A DNA stretch of 64,000 nt, from the NCBI GenBank assembly GCA_949752795.1, contig OX457070.1:30923088-30987087 (forward strand), given 5' to 3'. Numbering within the stretch: position 1 is the first letter of the stretch; every line of letters starts with the position of its first letter. The translations under genes were made by a program, and so were the position numbers. This DNA comes from Hyperoodon ampullatus (Eukaryota; Chordata; Mammalia; Artiodactyla; Ziphiidae). This document shows, piece by piece, positions 11,301 through 22,283 of this stretch. The notes under the pieces were generated by a model. The model ran no database searches. It saw nothing but the letters and a program-made list of their open reading frames with translations, and was not told the DNA's origin.

Positions 11301-13050
11301 GTTAGATATGTCTTTGCCTCCTCACTTTTCTAATTATTTAAAAACATGTGCATTTTTGGCAGGGCTATTTGGTACCTGTTGTCTTAGTGGAAAATGACAA
11401 AAAGGAGAGTGATTATTTATCATACTTTCTTTTTCGACCTCAGGGGAAAAACATGGATATTAAAGGTGCATTTTAGATTTACCTCTCTTAATGGATTCCG
11501 AATAATTTGTTTCAGTGTCAGAGATGCTACCTGCTACGTGTCTGTATTTTATGCAGTATACACAAAGCTGGGAGAATGCAAGTGGTGAACTCTGGTACAT
11601 TTGCAGGATGGAAAGAAACAAGTGAACTGGCCTTGTGTCTCTTGATTTCATCAGTCACAGAGGCTAACCAAACCTTTCACAGTGCTGAGCTCCTGAATTC
11701 CTGATTTAGGTTCACAATAGATATGTTAAATGATTATACTCTGAATTGGCTCAAATCATGACAAAATTATGGGTTACTCTAAACCTACTGCATCCCATAT
11801 AGCTCAAATTCCTTCTTAGTATTTAATCCTCAGTCAAAATGATAAATTTGATTTTTACTAAATATGTCTGAGGGACACACACACACACACAAACGCAGTT
11901 ACAGTGATTATATTATCTCTGAGACGTGGAGCTGAGGGGGAGGAATGCTTAAAATATTGCACTTTAAAAAAATGAGCCTGTCTTAATTATACGATGAAAA
12001 ACTAATTAAAAATAATATACCTAGAAAACGTAAATGACAATTTGCCTTAGGGATTACCCCGTTTTGGAATACATTTTAGAATCTAAATAGCAATATATGT
12101 AAGTCAAGACTCTTAGATTAAACGGTGGAAGAAACAGGGTCAATTTCTTGGCCTTTCCTTGATACATTCCCTGTGTGATACAGCTTGTCATAAAAGTTAC
12201 TTTTCCTTATTTATTCTGACACGGAAACAAAGTAGTTCTTATAGAAACGGGGGTGGGGATGGGGAAACCTAGCGCACATCACTGGGCTTCTGTTACAAAA
12301 GATGAGTGCTTATCACAGCGCATAAGAATAAAACTCACGTAAGGAGCTTTAACAGACTGCCTTTAAAAACACTATAGCTTTTTATAAAACTACTCAAAAG
12401 GATTTGTCGATAAGGAGTTTCTGACCACTCAGTAAACATCTCTTGCTCTCTTTCACTCACACACACACACGCACGAGATTATCCAGACTTGAAAAGGAGT
12501 TAAGTGGTTAAAACTGTTGCAAAATGTTTTCTTCATTATCTTTATCACACCTCTCCTGGCAGCTTTTTCATAACTTTCCTCCTTATGCTTTTCTGGACTC
12601 CATTTCCCACCGCTGTCTGAATTTTCCGGGAATGGTAATTGCCACCACAGTGGATACAGCACGACTAAAGGGACAAGTGGTCAATCTGTTTTATAGCGTT
12701 TTTCCAAAACAAACACTGCCTCCCCGCGTCAAAAGGTAGCCTGGAGGGTTTAAGGAAAATCCAGAGCTGGGTGACAAGGGCTTTGCGGCAGTGGGAAGCA
12801 GCCCGTCTACATGGTTGTCCTGTGACTCCCCGCGCCTCAAGCTGCGGCCAACTCTGGCTCTTCTCCTGTCTTTCCAACCCGGCTCCTGATTGCCAACCCA
12901 TACTGGAGTGTGGGACTGCGGGTGCTGCGCCGGGGTGACAACTATCTAGATGCGACATGCATTCTGTAGGGGGTCCAAGCCATCACACTGGTGCAAAGAT
13001 ACCTGTTTTCGAGTGCAAACTGATTCCCTCTAGTCCCAGGGCCGGGATTG
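11301..13050. other. Unassigned DNA upstream of the CpG island
   Basis: No gene or named repeat seen, apart from a short (CA)n at 11,877-11,891 and a CA-rich stretch near 12,460. GC content rises from about 12,720 toward the island. Confidence 0.55.
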
Positions 13051-13052
13051 TC

Positions 13053-13076
13053 TTTTTTTTTTTTTTTTTTTTTTTT
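13053..13076. repeat. Poly(T) tract at the CpG island border
   Basis: 24 consecutive T residues immediately upstream of the GC-rich promoter region. No SINE body is attached. Confidence 0.95.
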
Positions 13077-13482
13077 GTGAGGATCCTGGGTGGTTCCGAC
13101 CTTAAGGCCGCTCATCTGCTCCTCCTCCCCGACGAGGCTCCCACTCCAGGGTCCAGGGCTCCCTTCGCCCAGTGCTCGCGCACCCCTCGCATTTCCTCCC
13201 TCCCGGGACACCCTCGTATTTCCTCCTTCTCCTCCCGGCCCTGCCTCTCCCCCCTTCACCCTCCCACCCCGCCCGCCTGCAGCCACATGACAGGAAGGGC
13301 TCCGCCACACGACGTCACCAGCGTCCGCGCCCGCGCCCCCCGCCCCCGCGCTCCCCCCGCCCCGCACGCAGGGGGCGACCGGCGGAGGGGCGAACGTGGT
13401 CGGCGCGCTCCGAGCTCCCCAACCAGAGCTCGCCAGAGCGCCGCCACGGCGGCCGCCGCCGAGCCGGCGCGCGGGTTCCCGG

Positions 13483-13605
13483 ATGTGCGGCGCTCGCAGA
13501 AGCCCCGCCTCCGCTGCCGGCTCCGCGCGCGCCCCCCCGCCCAGCGCGCCGCTGCGCTCCGCTTTCCCCTCCCTGTTCCCGCCCTCCCCCTTTTTCGTGC
13601 CTTGA
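13483..13605 (+). other. Possible upstream ORF in the 5' leader
   Basis: ATG at 13483 opens a 40-codon frame closed by TGA at 13603-13605. It would act as a uORF only if transcription starts upstream of 13,483, which I cannot determine. Its composition is what GC-rich DNA gives by chance. Confidence 0.3.
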
Positions 13606-14008
13606 GGTTGCGGGTCAGCGCGAGCCACTGCAGTGAGTCCGTTACGGCTCCTGCGCGGGCGCGAGCACGAGCGCGAGGCTGCAGCCCCCGAGCCTCCTGG
13701 CCCCCTTTCCCCCCCGTTTCTGTCTCTCCCCCTTCTCGCCGTCTCTCCTCCCGCGCTCTCCTTCTCTGAATCTCGACCTTAATTTCTCTTCTCCCTGCCC
13801 GATCCCGCGTGCCCAGTCACCCGGCCGGCGCGGTCCCCGCTGCGCCGCCTCCCCTCCCCCAGCCCTCACCCCCTCCCCTGCGGGCGTCCCGAGGGCCGCA
13901 GCCGCCCCAGCCGACCGTAGTTGGGCCGCCGCCGCCGCAGCTTCCTGCGGGAGCCAGTCTGAGCGCCGACACTCCTCCGCGCGAGCGAGCCGCCGACCGC
14001 CCAGCAAA

Positions 14009-14011
14009 ATG
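14009..14011 (+). CDS. PPP3R1: PPP3R1 coding exon 1, start codon only
   Basis: The coding part of exon 1 is just ATG, followed directly by a strong splice donor (gtgagc at 14012). The context is agcaaaATG, with A at -3. The +4 G of the Kozak context comes from exon 2 (GGA, Gly2), 34 kb downstream. The start is supported because exon 2 continues as Gly-Asn-Glu-Ala-Ser-Tyr, the known calcineurin B N-terminus, whose Gly2 is N-myristoylated after Met removal. Upstream exon 1 is 5' UTR within the CpG island; its 5' end is not defined here. Confidence 0.95.
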
Positions 14012-14361
14012 GTGAGCCTTTGGCTTCCCCACGCACCATCGCTCCCCTCCCGCCGCTTCCAGGGGCGGGGGCGAGTCCGGACGCCCCGGGGCGGCTTCCC
14101 CCGGTGGAAAATTCGAGAGACCCGAGAGAGCCCCAGCGGCCCGGGGGCGGCGGGCGGCCTATTGACAGCACAGCGGGGCCCCGCCGCCCGCCCCCAGGCC
14201 TCCGCGGGGCGCCCCTCCGCACCACCCGCCCCGCGCCCCCGGGATTCCGCCCCGGCCTCGACCCCCCGCTGCCTGGGCCGTCCGCCCCGGACAGTCCTCA
14301 GATCGGCCTGCCTTCCCTTTCCCCGGACCCTCTTCCACGTGGAGCCCCCCCTCACCCCCAG

Positions 14362-17300
14362 ACTCACTCTCTCAAGTTCGGGGAGATTCCGGAATCCTAT
14401 GGAAATCATGTGTGGCAAATGGCCCTTTATATAAGACCCACTTTCTCTCCAGGGCTGCTCTTTCTCCCACTCATACTCTGTTTTCAAGCAGCGAGCCTTG
14501 GAAGGAATCCTGCCTTACTTCCCCCTCTCCAGTTCGTGTTTATTTCACTGCTGTTTGCAAACGTACGAGGTTTTTTGTTTTTTGGTTGTTTTTCGCTGCT
14601 GCTTTACTCTGCAGTGGCGAACCGGAGAGGTCTATGGTGTAGATTCATGAAAACAAGTCTAAACTTGGTTTGTGATAAACGGAGATACTTGTTTTTTAGT
14701 GCTTACTTACTGCCAAGGGTTTTTCGTTTTCTTTGTTACCTTCGTAAGTCTCTCTTGTGCTGGTTGTTTTTGAATCATGGCGATTTAAATTTGTCTTTCC
14801 TTAGCCTCACATTAATCCCTAGGTAGAATTCATTGCTGTAGTGTTTCCGACCGACGCTAGGGGTGTGTCTCCCGCCTCTGTCACTGTAGCCAAGAAATCA
14901 ACGACGCCCTTTTAGCCTGTTACCCTACCGGTTTTCTCGCTCCGGCTAGCCGGTGCAGTTTCCTCTTTGTAATCAAGAATTGCATGCATAGTAGAAAAAG
15001 TTTGCAGTGCTTTTTCATCTGTATCAGATATCCGAACAGGTGATTTGGTCGTTAGGCTTTTTCTATAAGTCTTTAAACAGTTGTCCGAAGATTTTTCGAC
15101 GGATTGCTTGGCGTAATGTCTTGCACCTTGTAATTGCATTTATTTCACCTTGTATGTAGAATTTAAGCATTTCAAAATAGAGCGGTGGGTGAGTGAAGAG
15201 AGAAATTCTGTGGACTGCAACTTGGGATCAATTTGTGTGATTGGGGGGGAAGAAAGTGACATTAGTCAAGTAAGTCAGCTTTTATTTAAAACAGGACAAA
15301 TGATTAAGTGCACCTATTAGTGTCCTTAAAATTCAGATTAGGAGCAGACTTAATAAATGATTAGTGGTTTTGATATGTAGAGGAAGTTTTACCCTGCCAA
15401 CTTTGGAGGCAGCTCAGAGACGATTTTGGCCTTCAGAGTCAAAACTTAGGCTTTTCGAGACTTACAGAAAACAAGTTAGAGCGGAGCCATTCATACTGCA
15501 GCCTTTTTTTTTTTGCATAATCTTTTGGAGTTATGAATTGAACTTTAGTGCTTTAATACAACTTCTTTATACATGTATTTTACCTGAAGGTCCAGATCTT
15601 GAAGATCTTCGTCCAGTGTTTTTACCTCTATTTATAAATGATACGTTTTGAGGAACAGTGACCTAGTCTTGTTGTTTATGCAGTGTATAGCAGAATGATC
15701 TGCTTTCCAAATAGTTTTTTTTTTCTTGAACAATAGGCTGAATTTTGAAAATTCTTTTTTAGGTCTTAAATTTATCTTCCTGATACTCAGTGTTTCCTTA
15801 TTTTTCAAAAATATTTTTTAAATCACCGTATGAGATTTTTTTCTTCCAGGTCATTATTTCTCTCTTCTTTACAGTTTCCTTTTTAGTATTTATTTTCTGA
15901 TTCACTCTTGGCTTTTTTTCCTGCAGTCCTCTCAATAACATTTCAGGACATAATTTGTTGTGACAGTGGCCCCTCAACTTTTAGGATTATGTTGGTCTGC
16001 TGAATATAGCACTGGTTCGAAAGTGTCAGGACTGTAGCTCAACTCTGCCATATGGAATATTGATTAATTCAAATAAATTGGACTTTGGAGTGATCCGGTT
16101 CATTTATCTTGTTAATTGGGCATACAGTTCTGAAAACTTTCATTCCCTTTGGAAAATCTTTATAACTTTTACTATGGACATACATTTTTGTCAACAGATT
16201 TTAATTTCTGAATATCAGTGATTAATTCAAGTAAGGGGAAAGTAAAAAGGCTTAGAGATTGAATTGAGCCTATCAAGAATCTTTTTTGACAGGTATTAAT
16301 TTTACTTGCTACCTTAAAAGTAGCCTACTTCTTTTTTTCCTGTTATATCCCTTCATCTCTATTTGGGTCTTATTAAACTGTTGAGCAGGTGGGCTGAAAA
16401 TTATGCATATGCATATAAAAATGTGAGTACTGAGCTCCAAAGAATTTTTCTTGAACCATTAATGGTCAGTTGTCTGTGATTAAATAAATAAATGGATGTT
16501 TATTTATTGAAATAAATATATCATCACAATATTTTCTCTAGGTAGGTATGTGTAGTTTTAGATAGAGTGTCAGTGTTACTGACACACAGAGGTAAAATAA
16601 GAATAAAATAATCAAATAGAATGTTTAGATCGGTGTGATTGAAAACAGTCTCTCAGTAATTTTTGAAGGAGTAAATTTTGTAGGGGCATTTGTAGAAACA
16701 GTTAACTTTTTATGTAACAGATGTAGTTTTTACTGTGTCATTAGTGTAACTCAGAAATATGACCAGGTTTTTTGGTATCTCTTTTTCGTTGGAATAGGTA
16801 ATACAAATTTTGTTTTGGATGCATATATGAACATAGTGCATAAATAATTAGCTATTCTTTTAAGTTTTGTTTCTTAGGCCAACCTTACATTTCATAAGTG
16901 ACCTTTTTTGTGTTTTTAAACTTTGTGTTACAGTTATCTCCACCATCTGTAAATAGAACCTAAAACACATTTATTGCTGTCTACAATAACTGCACTTGGA
17001 GTTGTACCCAGCATATTTTATTTTGGATTCTCTGACCAAGAAAGGCTACTTCAGAAAAAACCAAGCAACCTGTCTTATGGCCAGCAGAATTAAAATTCAG
17101 GTCAATCATAAAGAGAAAATTTCTTCATTTACTATGTCCCATAGTGGTTAAGAAAATAAAAGGGTTCAGAGTACAAGGTAAAGAAGCTGACTAAGGGTCA
17201 GTCAGCAATGAGAGAGGGACAGACAAGTGTGGGAGGCTCAGGCATCTGTCGTAGGTTGTAAGGCAAGCAAAAGTACAAGGCAGTGTAAGAAGTCAGCTTG

Positions 17301-17450
17301 GGCCAGGAGGATTAAGCGAGTCAGACAGACCGTGGGCCCAGAGTCGGGGCAGTCTGCAGGGATTCGTTCAGATGAACAGATACTTGTAGGTTTCGTCTGC
17401 ATTTCACTGGTTACTGTGCCAGGTTGTGGAGGATATCAAAATGATTAAGG
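14362..17450. other. Intron 1, first 3 kb, largely unique sequence
   Basis: The CpG-rich character fades by about 14,400. No SINE, L1 or other nameable repeat is seen through 17,450, an unusually repeat-poor stretch for this window. That is compatible with retained regulatory sequence near the promoter, which is inference only. Confidence 0.5.
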
Positions 17451-17723
17451 CAGGTTTCCTCCCTTCATTTAAGTAGAGAACATGAGACAACTGCCAATGG
17501 GTGTGAAAGAAAGTTAGCATGTTACCATATGAATAATATACACAAAGCTGGACAGAAATTGAGGAAAGAGCAAAATCAGTTTCTTTTGGGATTAGGGGAA
17601 GTTTTATGAAGGAGATGACAATTGAGCTGGGTCTAAAAAGATTAGCATTGCAGTAGGCAGAGTCGGAGGTAGCTAGGAAAAGACTCTAAATCCTGGAGCT
17701 AGGAAGAGACAACATAGATTTGG
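17450..17723 (+). repeat. Ancient interspersed repeat, copy 1 (family not assigned)
   Basis: Text such as 'gaaggagatgacaattgagctgggtctaaaaagatt' belongs to a mammal-wide purine-rich repeat seen again at 18,000-18,710. Old and diverged. Confidence 0.5.
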
Positions 17724-17891
17724 AGCACTGACACTCAAAATGTGATTCCTGGACAGCATCAGCGTCATCTGGGAACCTGTTAGGGCCCACCCTGAACCAG
17801 CTGAGTCTATAACTCCGGGGCTGGGGCCAAGCAGTCTAGATTTATATACCTCTGGGTAGTTCTGATCTATGCTAAATTTTGAGAGCCACTG
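17724..17891. mobile_element. MER5A-like hAT transposon remnant
   Basis: Inverted ends cactgacactcaaaa and ttttgagagccactg enclose the typical 'gcatcagcgtcatctgg' and 'ctgagtctataactccgggg' body. Flanks tttggag and tttagag resemble a decayed hAT target duplication. Non-autonomous and immobile. Confidence 0.8.
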
Positions 17892-17999
17892 TTTAGAGAA
17901 TAACATGGAATGTATTTGTTTAAATTTTAGTTGAGTGTCTGTTAATATACCTAGCATTGACTATACAAACAGAAGACATAATTATAGTTTCCAAGGAAC

Positions 18000-18715
18000 T
18001 TAATCAACTAGGTGAACAAGACAATTATTATGCAGTGTGATATGTGCTATTAACAAACTAAACATGGGGTGTTGTAAGAGCACATGGCAGGGGAGAGGTG
18101 TAATCCAAACTGAGGTGGGGATTGGATGGAGAGATGAATGAATGTCACTCAAAGAAAGCTTCATGGAAGAGATGGTGCCTGAGCTGAGGCTTAAAAGGAT
18201 GAATATTTAGCCAGTGGGAAAGACACTCTAGGTAGAAAGCTTTATGTTTAAAGCCACTGAGGCATGAATATATAAGCCAGTTCAGCATGGCTGGAGGGTA
18301 GGGGGGTAGGGTGGAATGGAGAGAGAGGGCGGTCAGGTAGATTGATGCGGGATCCTAGAAGGGTTTGCATATCACATGACGGAATTAATATTTTTTTCCT
18401 TAAAGCCTGTGGGAAGTTATTGTTTTTAAGCAGGAGAATGACATCATCTCATGTACTGTTTTAGAGAGATCAGTCTTATGGTCATGTGGATAAAATAGGA
18501 TAGCTGAATGTAGACATGGGGACCAATTAAAAAATTATTACCGTAAAGTGAGATAATAAGGACCTGAAAGAACGTAATAACAGTGCAGATGGAGAGGAGG
18601 GACCAGGTATGAGGCACATTTAGGAGGCAGAAGATAGGACTTGGTGACTTGGATTATGGGGAAGGAAGGGGTGAATCTTGCTGTGGCTTCTGGCTTGGGT
18701 GACTGGGTAGGTAAT
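18000..18715 (+). repeat. Ancient interspersed repeat, copy 2 (family not assigned)
   Basis: Longer copy of the family at 17,450: 'gcttcatggaagagatggtgcctgagctgaggc', 'aagcaggagaatgacatcatctc', 'ggaggcagaagataggacttggtgac'. Non-coding. Confidence 0.55.
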
Positions 18716-19027
18716 ACTGCCATCCACTCAGCAAATATTTATCAAGAGCCTATGTACTTGGGTAAGATTTGATTCGAGGGATACACTAGAATGCTATTCT
18801 GCCCTCAAGAAACATCCAGCTTTCTGGGTTGACTGTTGTTTCATCTCTAGTCTTCTCTTATCATTTGGTAATTAATGCTTAGAATGCTATGTTGCAAGAG
18901 TCTAAGTTCAATAAGATAGAGTGTTGTGAAATGTTAACAGTGCCTGCTGCATAGATATCATGGTCTAGGAGATAGCAGAAGGAACCTGACAGCCTGGAGG
19001 TAGGAAGAGGCAGCATATGTTTGAGCA

Positions 19028-19115
19028 GTGATTCTCAGAATATGGATCCTGAACTAGCAGCATCAGCATCATCTGGAACCTTGTTAGAAATGCACATTCT
19101 CTGTCTAGGAGATAC
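19028..19115. mobile_element. MER5A-like fragment
   Basis: cagtgattctcagaatatgg plus 'agcagcatcagcatcatctgg' and 'ttgttagaaatgcacattctc'. Only one end is present. Its flank also resembles that of the copy at 17,724. Confidence 0.7.
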
Positions 19116-19184
19116 AGGAGAAGTAGATTTAGGGGTGGTGATGATTTCTACCTTGGACATGGTGAATTTAAAGTAGTCATGGGG

Positions 19185-19447
19185 GGACTTCCCTGGTTGC
19201 GCAGTGATTGGGAGTCCGCCTGCCAATGCGGAGGACACGGGTTCGGGCCCTGGTCCGGGAGGGTCCTACGTGCGGTGGAGCAGCTAGGCCCGTGCGCCAC
19301 GACTGCTGAGGCCTGCGCGCCTGGAGCCCGTGCTCCGCAGCAGGAGTGGCCCCCACTCGCCGCAGCTGGAGAAAGCCCGCGTGCACCAACGGAGACGCAA
19401 CGCAGCCAAAAATAAAAATAAAAAAGTTTATATAAAATAAATAAATA
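19185..19447 (+). mobile_element. CHR-type SINE, intermediate form
   Basis: Head ggacttccctggttgcgcagtg, A-rich tail, and imperfect target duplications aaagtagtcatggg / aaagtagttatggg (19170-19184, 19447-19460). Confidence 0.93.
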
Positions 19448-19805
19448 AAGTAGTTATGGGTCACCTAGGTGGATATGACCAACAGGTAATATATCTGGAT
19501 CTGGAAGAGAAATCTGGGCTTATCTTAAAGATTTGAGTGTTGTGTGTATTTGTTCTAGGTAGTAATTGAAGCCATGAAGCTGAATGAAATCCCATAGAGA
19601 AAGAATATAAAGCGATAAGAGAAGAGGACAAACCCTAAAGAACACTGCATTTAAGAGGCAGGTAGGAGATGAGGAACCTGTCAGTGTTGTCTGAGAATAA
19701 ATAGGTAGTTGGAAAATTAGCTGAGTGATGGCATATTTGAAGGAGTCAGCAGTGTCTAGATTTTGCAGAGATCAGGAAAGAGAAGAACTGAAAAGTGTCT
19801 CTTGG

Positions 19806-20152
19806 GGACTTCCCTGGTGGCGCAGTGGTTAAGAATCTGCCTGCCAATGCAGGGGACACGGATTCGAGCCCTGGTCCAGGAAGATCCCACATGCCACGGA
19901 GCAACTAAGCCCGTGCGCCACAACTACAGAGCCCGCACATCTAGAGCCCGTGCTCCGCATCAAGAGAAGACACGGCAGCGAGAAGCCCACATACCGCAAC
20001 AAAGAGTAGCCACCGCTCTCCGCAACTAGAGAAAGCCCACGCGCAGCAACAAAGACCCAATGCTGCCAAATAAATAAATAAATAAATAAATAGTGACTGT
20101 ACCAATTTACATTCCCACTAACAGTGTGCTAGGGTTCCCTTTTTTTTTTTAA
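19806..20152 (+). mobile_element. CHR-type SINE with L1-derived 3' tail
   Basis: The SINE body and AATA tail end near 20,091. They are followed by about 50 nt of antisense L1 sequence (accaatttacattcccacta), ten T residues and six A residues, all inside 15-bp target duplications (19791-19805 and 20153-20167, one mismatch). See the finding on Pol III read-through. Confidence 0.93.
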
Positions 20153-20167
20153 AAAAGTGTCTTTTGG

Positions 20168-20861
20168 AGGGATCAGAAGAGTTCTGGTGACTTTGGCAAT
20201 AGTACAGAAAAACACCATTTTGTAGTGGTAGCAAGGAAAGCCAGGATGCTGTGAATTGAGTAATAAATGGGTAGCCAGAGATTGAGTATAGACTGTTCTT
20301 TAATGCTTTGACTTAAGGAGAGATGATGAAAGTTAGAAAATTTAGGTTTGAGGAAGAATTTATTTTGGGGGTTAAGGGAACAAGCCAGGAAGGAGGGAGC
20401 AGTTGAAGACTCAAAGAGAAAAGATGGAATTCTTAATAGTTTGAGGGCCCCAGGGAGGTAGGAGGGTATATGAGTCTCCTTAGACAAGAAGAGAGATTTT
20501 TCTCATCCATTAACATGGGAGAGCGGGAGATAAAAACTATTATAGAGGTCAAAATCTTTGAGACAGCAACTTCAATTAAGCCCTAGGTAATGAAAATAAA
20601 ATTGCAAAGAAATGTAAACTGAGAATGCAGAGACCTTGTCTTTGTCTTTTCATTGTTATATTCCAAATACTTGATATATGATAGATAATTAAGTAGCGTT
20701 TGAAGAAGGAATATATGGACAAATAAGTAGAATAAAGGAGTAAGTGCTGATGAGACAGTGGAGGCAGTGAGCGTCAGTTTTGAGACATTTATGGAAAAAT
20801 GGACAAAGAAAAGTTAACTCTAGTGGTTTACAGTTGAGGTAAATTCTTTGCAGGATAGATG

Positions 20862-20866
<5 letters not shown>
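20168..20866. other. Intron 1, unassigned purine-rich sequence
   Basis: Contains phrases reminiscent of the ancient family at 18,000 but no clear boundaries. No coding evidence. Confidence 0.45.
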
Positions 20867-20897
<31 letters not shown>

Positions 20898-21087
20898 AGT
20901 ACGCGGGCCTCTCACTGCTGTGCCGTCTCCCGTTGCGGAGCACAGGCTCCGGATGCGCAGGCTCAGCGGCCATGGCTCACGGGCCCAGCCGCTCCGCGGC
21001 ATGTGGGATCTTCCCGGACCGGGGCACGAACCCGTGTCCCCTGCATCGGCAGGCGGACTCTCAACCACTGCGCCACCAGGGAAGTCC
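20867..21087 (-). mobile_element. CHR-type SINE, short young form, antisense
   Basis: Starts with 29 T residues (complement of the tail), then gcagtacgcgggcc, and ends with ccaccagggaagtcc. Target duplication gatgtcag at 20858-20865 and 21088-21095. Confidence 0.97.
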
Positions 21088-21095
21088 GATGTCAG

Positions 21096-21430
21096 TAGTT
21101 TTATTTTTAGTCCGTGTTGGGTCTTCGTTGTTGTGCACGGGCTTTCTCTAGTTGCGGCGAGGCGGGCTACTCTTCAATGCGGTGCACGGGCTTCTCATTG
21201 CGGTGGCTTCTCTTGTTGCAGAGCACGGGCTCTAGGCACATGGGCTTCAGTAGCTGTGGTACGCAAGCTCAGTAGTTGTGGCTCGCGGGCTCTAGAGCGC
21301 AGGCTCAGTATTTGTGGCACACGGACTTTGTTGCTCCGTGGCATGTGGGATCTTCCTGGACCAGGGCTCAAACCTGTGTCCCCTGCATTGGCAGGCGGAT
21401 TCTTAACCACTGAGCCACCAGGAAAGTCCC
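21096..21430 (-). mobile_element. CHR-type SINE, long form, antisense
   Basis: Ends with gccaccaggaaagtccc. The flank copy gatgtcagta (21088) is repeated as aatgtcagta at 21431-21440. It shares its target site with the adjacent younger element. Confidence 0.95.
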
Positions 21431-21440
21431 AATGTCAGTA

Positions 21441-22037
21441 TTCTTTAGAGTTAGAAGAGAAGCAGGGAGAGGGATCTGTGAGGAAGAGGAGGATTAGTGG
21501 AATGAGCCTTAGAAGTGGTAGAAAGAAGATGGGTAAAAGGAAAGGAGGGACATCAAAAAAGAGGGAAAAAAACAAGGTGAGGAGAGTAGGCCATGACGAC
21601 AGGTATGTTTTAATAATGGAGTTCAAACTAGGTGACCTAAAATCACCTCAGCAACTGGGGGTAGTTTGAGACAAGATCATCTGCTGAAGTTGAGACTGAG
21701 GCTGAGGTGAATGAGGTGAGGTTGAGGGTGAGTAGTGTGGAAAACGATTATAATATAGATTTTGAAAGATTTGATAGGCGGTTAACAGGGTATTAAGTAA
21801 ACCTTATTCAATAGTAGGTGGACCCAGGACTTAGGAAATTAATCTAGGAAACAGGAGTTTTAACAAGAAAAGAGCTTAATACTTTGTCAGTCTTTGCGTT
21901 AGTAATTTCTGATCAAATTACATAGTTCTAAAAGGAACTGTTTTCTGAGTTCAGGTTTTATGGTAAGGGGAACATCTAGTTGAAGATTAATACTCTTAAA
22001 ACTTTTTTAAAGTTCTAAACACACAATACATTTGCTT
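21441..22037. other. Intron 1, unassigned sequence
   Basis: Purine-rich at 21,450-21,600, then unique-looking. Nothing nameable. Confidence 0.5.
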
Positions 22038-22055
22038 AAAAAATAATACCACACT

Positions 22056-22265
22056 GGGGCTTCCCTGGTGGCTCAGTGGTTGAGAGTCCGCCTGCCGATG
22101 CAGGGGACACGGGTTCGTGCCCCGGTCCGGGAGGATCCCGCATGCCGCGGAGCGGCTGGGCCCGTGAGCCATGGCCGCTGAGCCTGCACGTCCGGAGCCT
22201 GTGCTCCGCAACGGGAGAGGCCACAACAGTGAGAGGCCCGTGTACCGCAAAAAAAAAAAAATAAT
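22056..22265 (+). mobile_element. CHR-type SINE, short young form
   Basis: Near-consensus body and poly(A). The 18-bp target duplication aaaaataataccacactg at 22038-22055 and 22266-22283 is perfect. Confidence 0.98.
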
Positions 22266-22283
22266 AAAAATAATACCACACTG

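Larger units (their letters stand above)
13090..14360 (+). promoter_or_regulatory. PPP3R1: PPP3R1 CpG island promoter and 5' UTR region
   Basis: A 1.3-kb stretch extremely rich in C, G and CpG within otherwise AT-rich DNA, ending just after the start codon of the gene. No TATA box is evident. Visible motifs include repeated GC boxes (ccccgccc), an ETS-like acaggaagg near 13,290 and a near-CRE cgacgtca at 13310-13317, which differs by one base from TGACGTCA. The transcription start is not readable from sequence. No ATG occurs between 13,486 and the main start at 14009. Broad, housekeeping-type initiation is inferred from the sequence class. Confidence 0.85.

Noticed and set aside
12942..14826. 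Long ORFs on both strands (228, 270, 281 and 268 codons) in the CpG island
   Set aside because: GC-rich DNA lacks stop codons by chance. They run through the poly(T) tract, overlap on both strands, are low-complexity Pro/Ala/Arg or Gly-rich, and conflict with the PPP3R1 start and splice donor.
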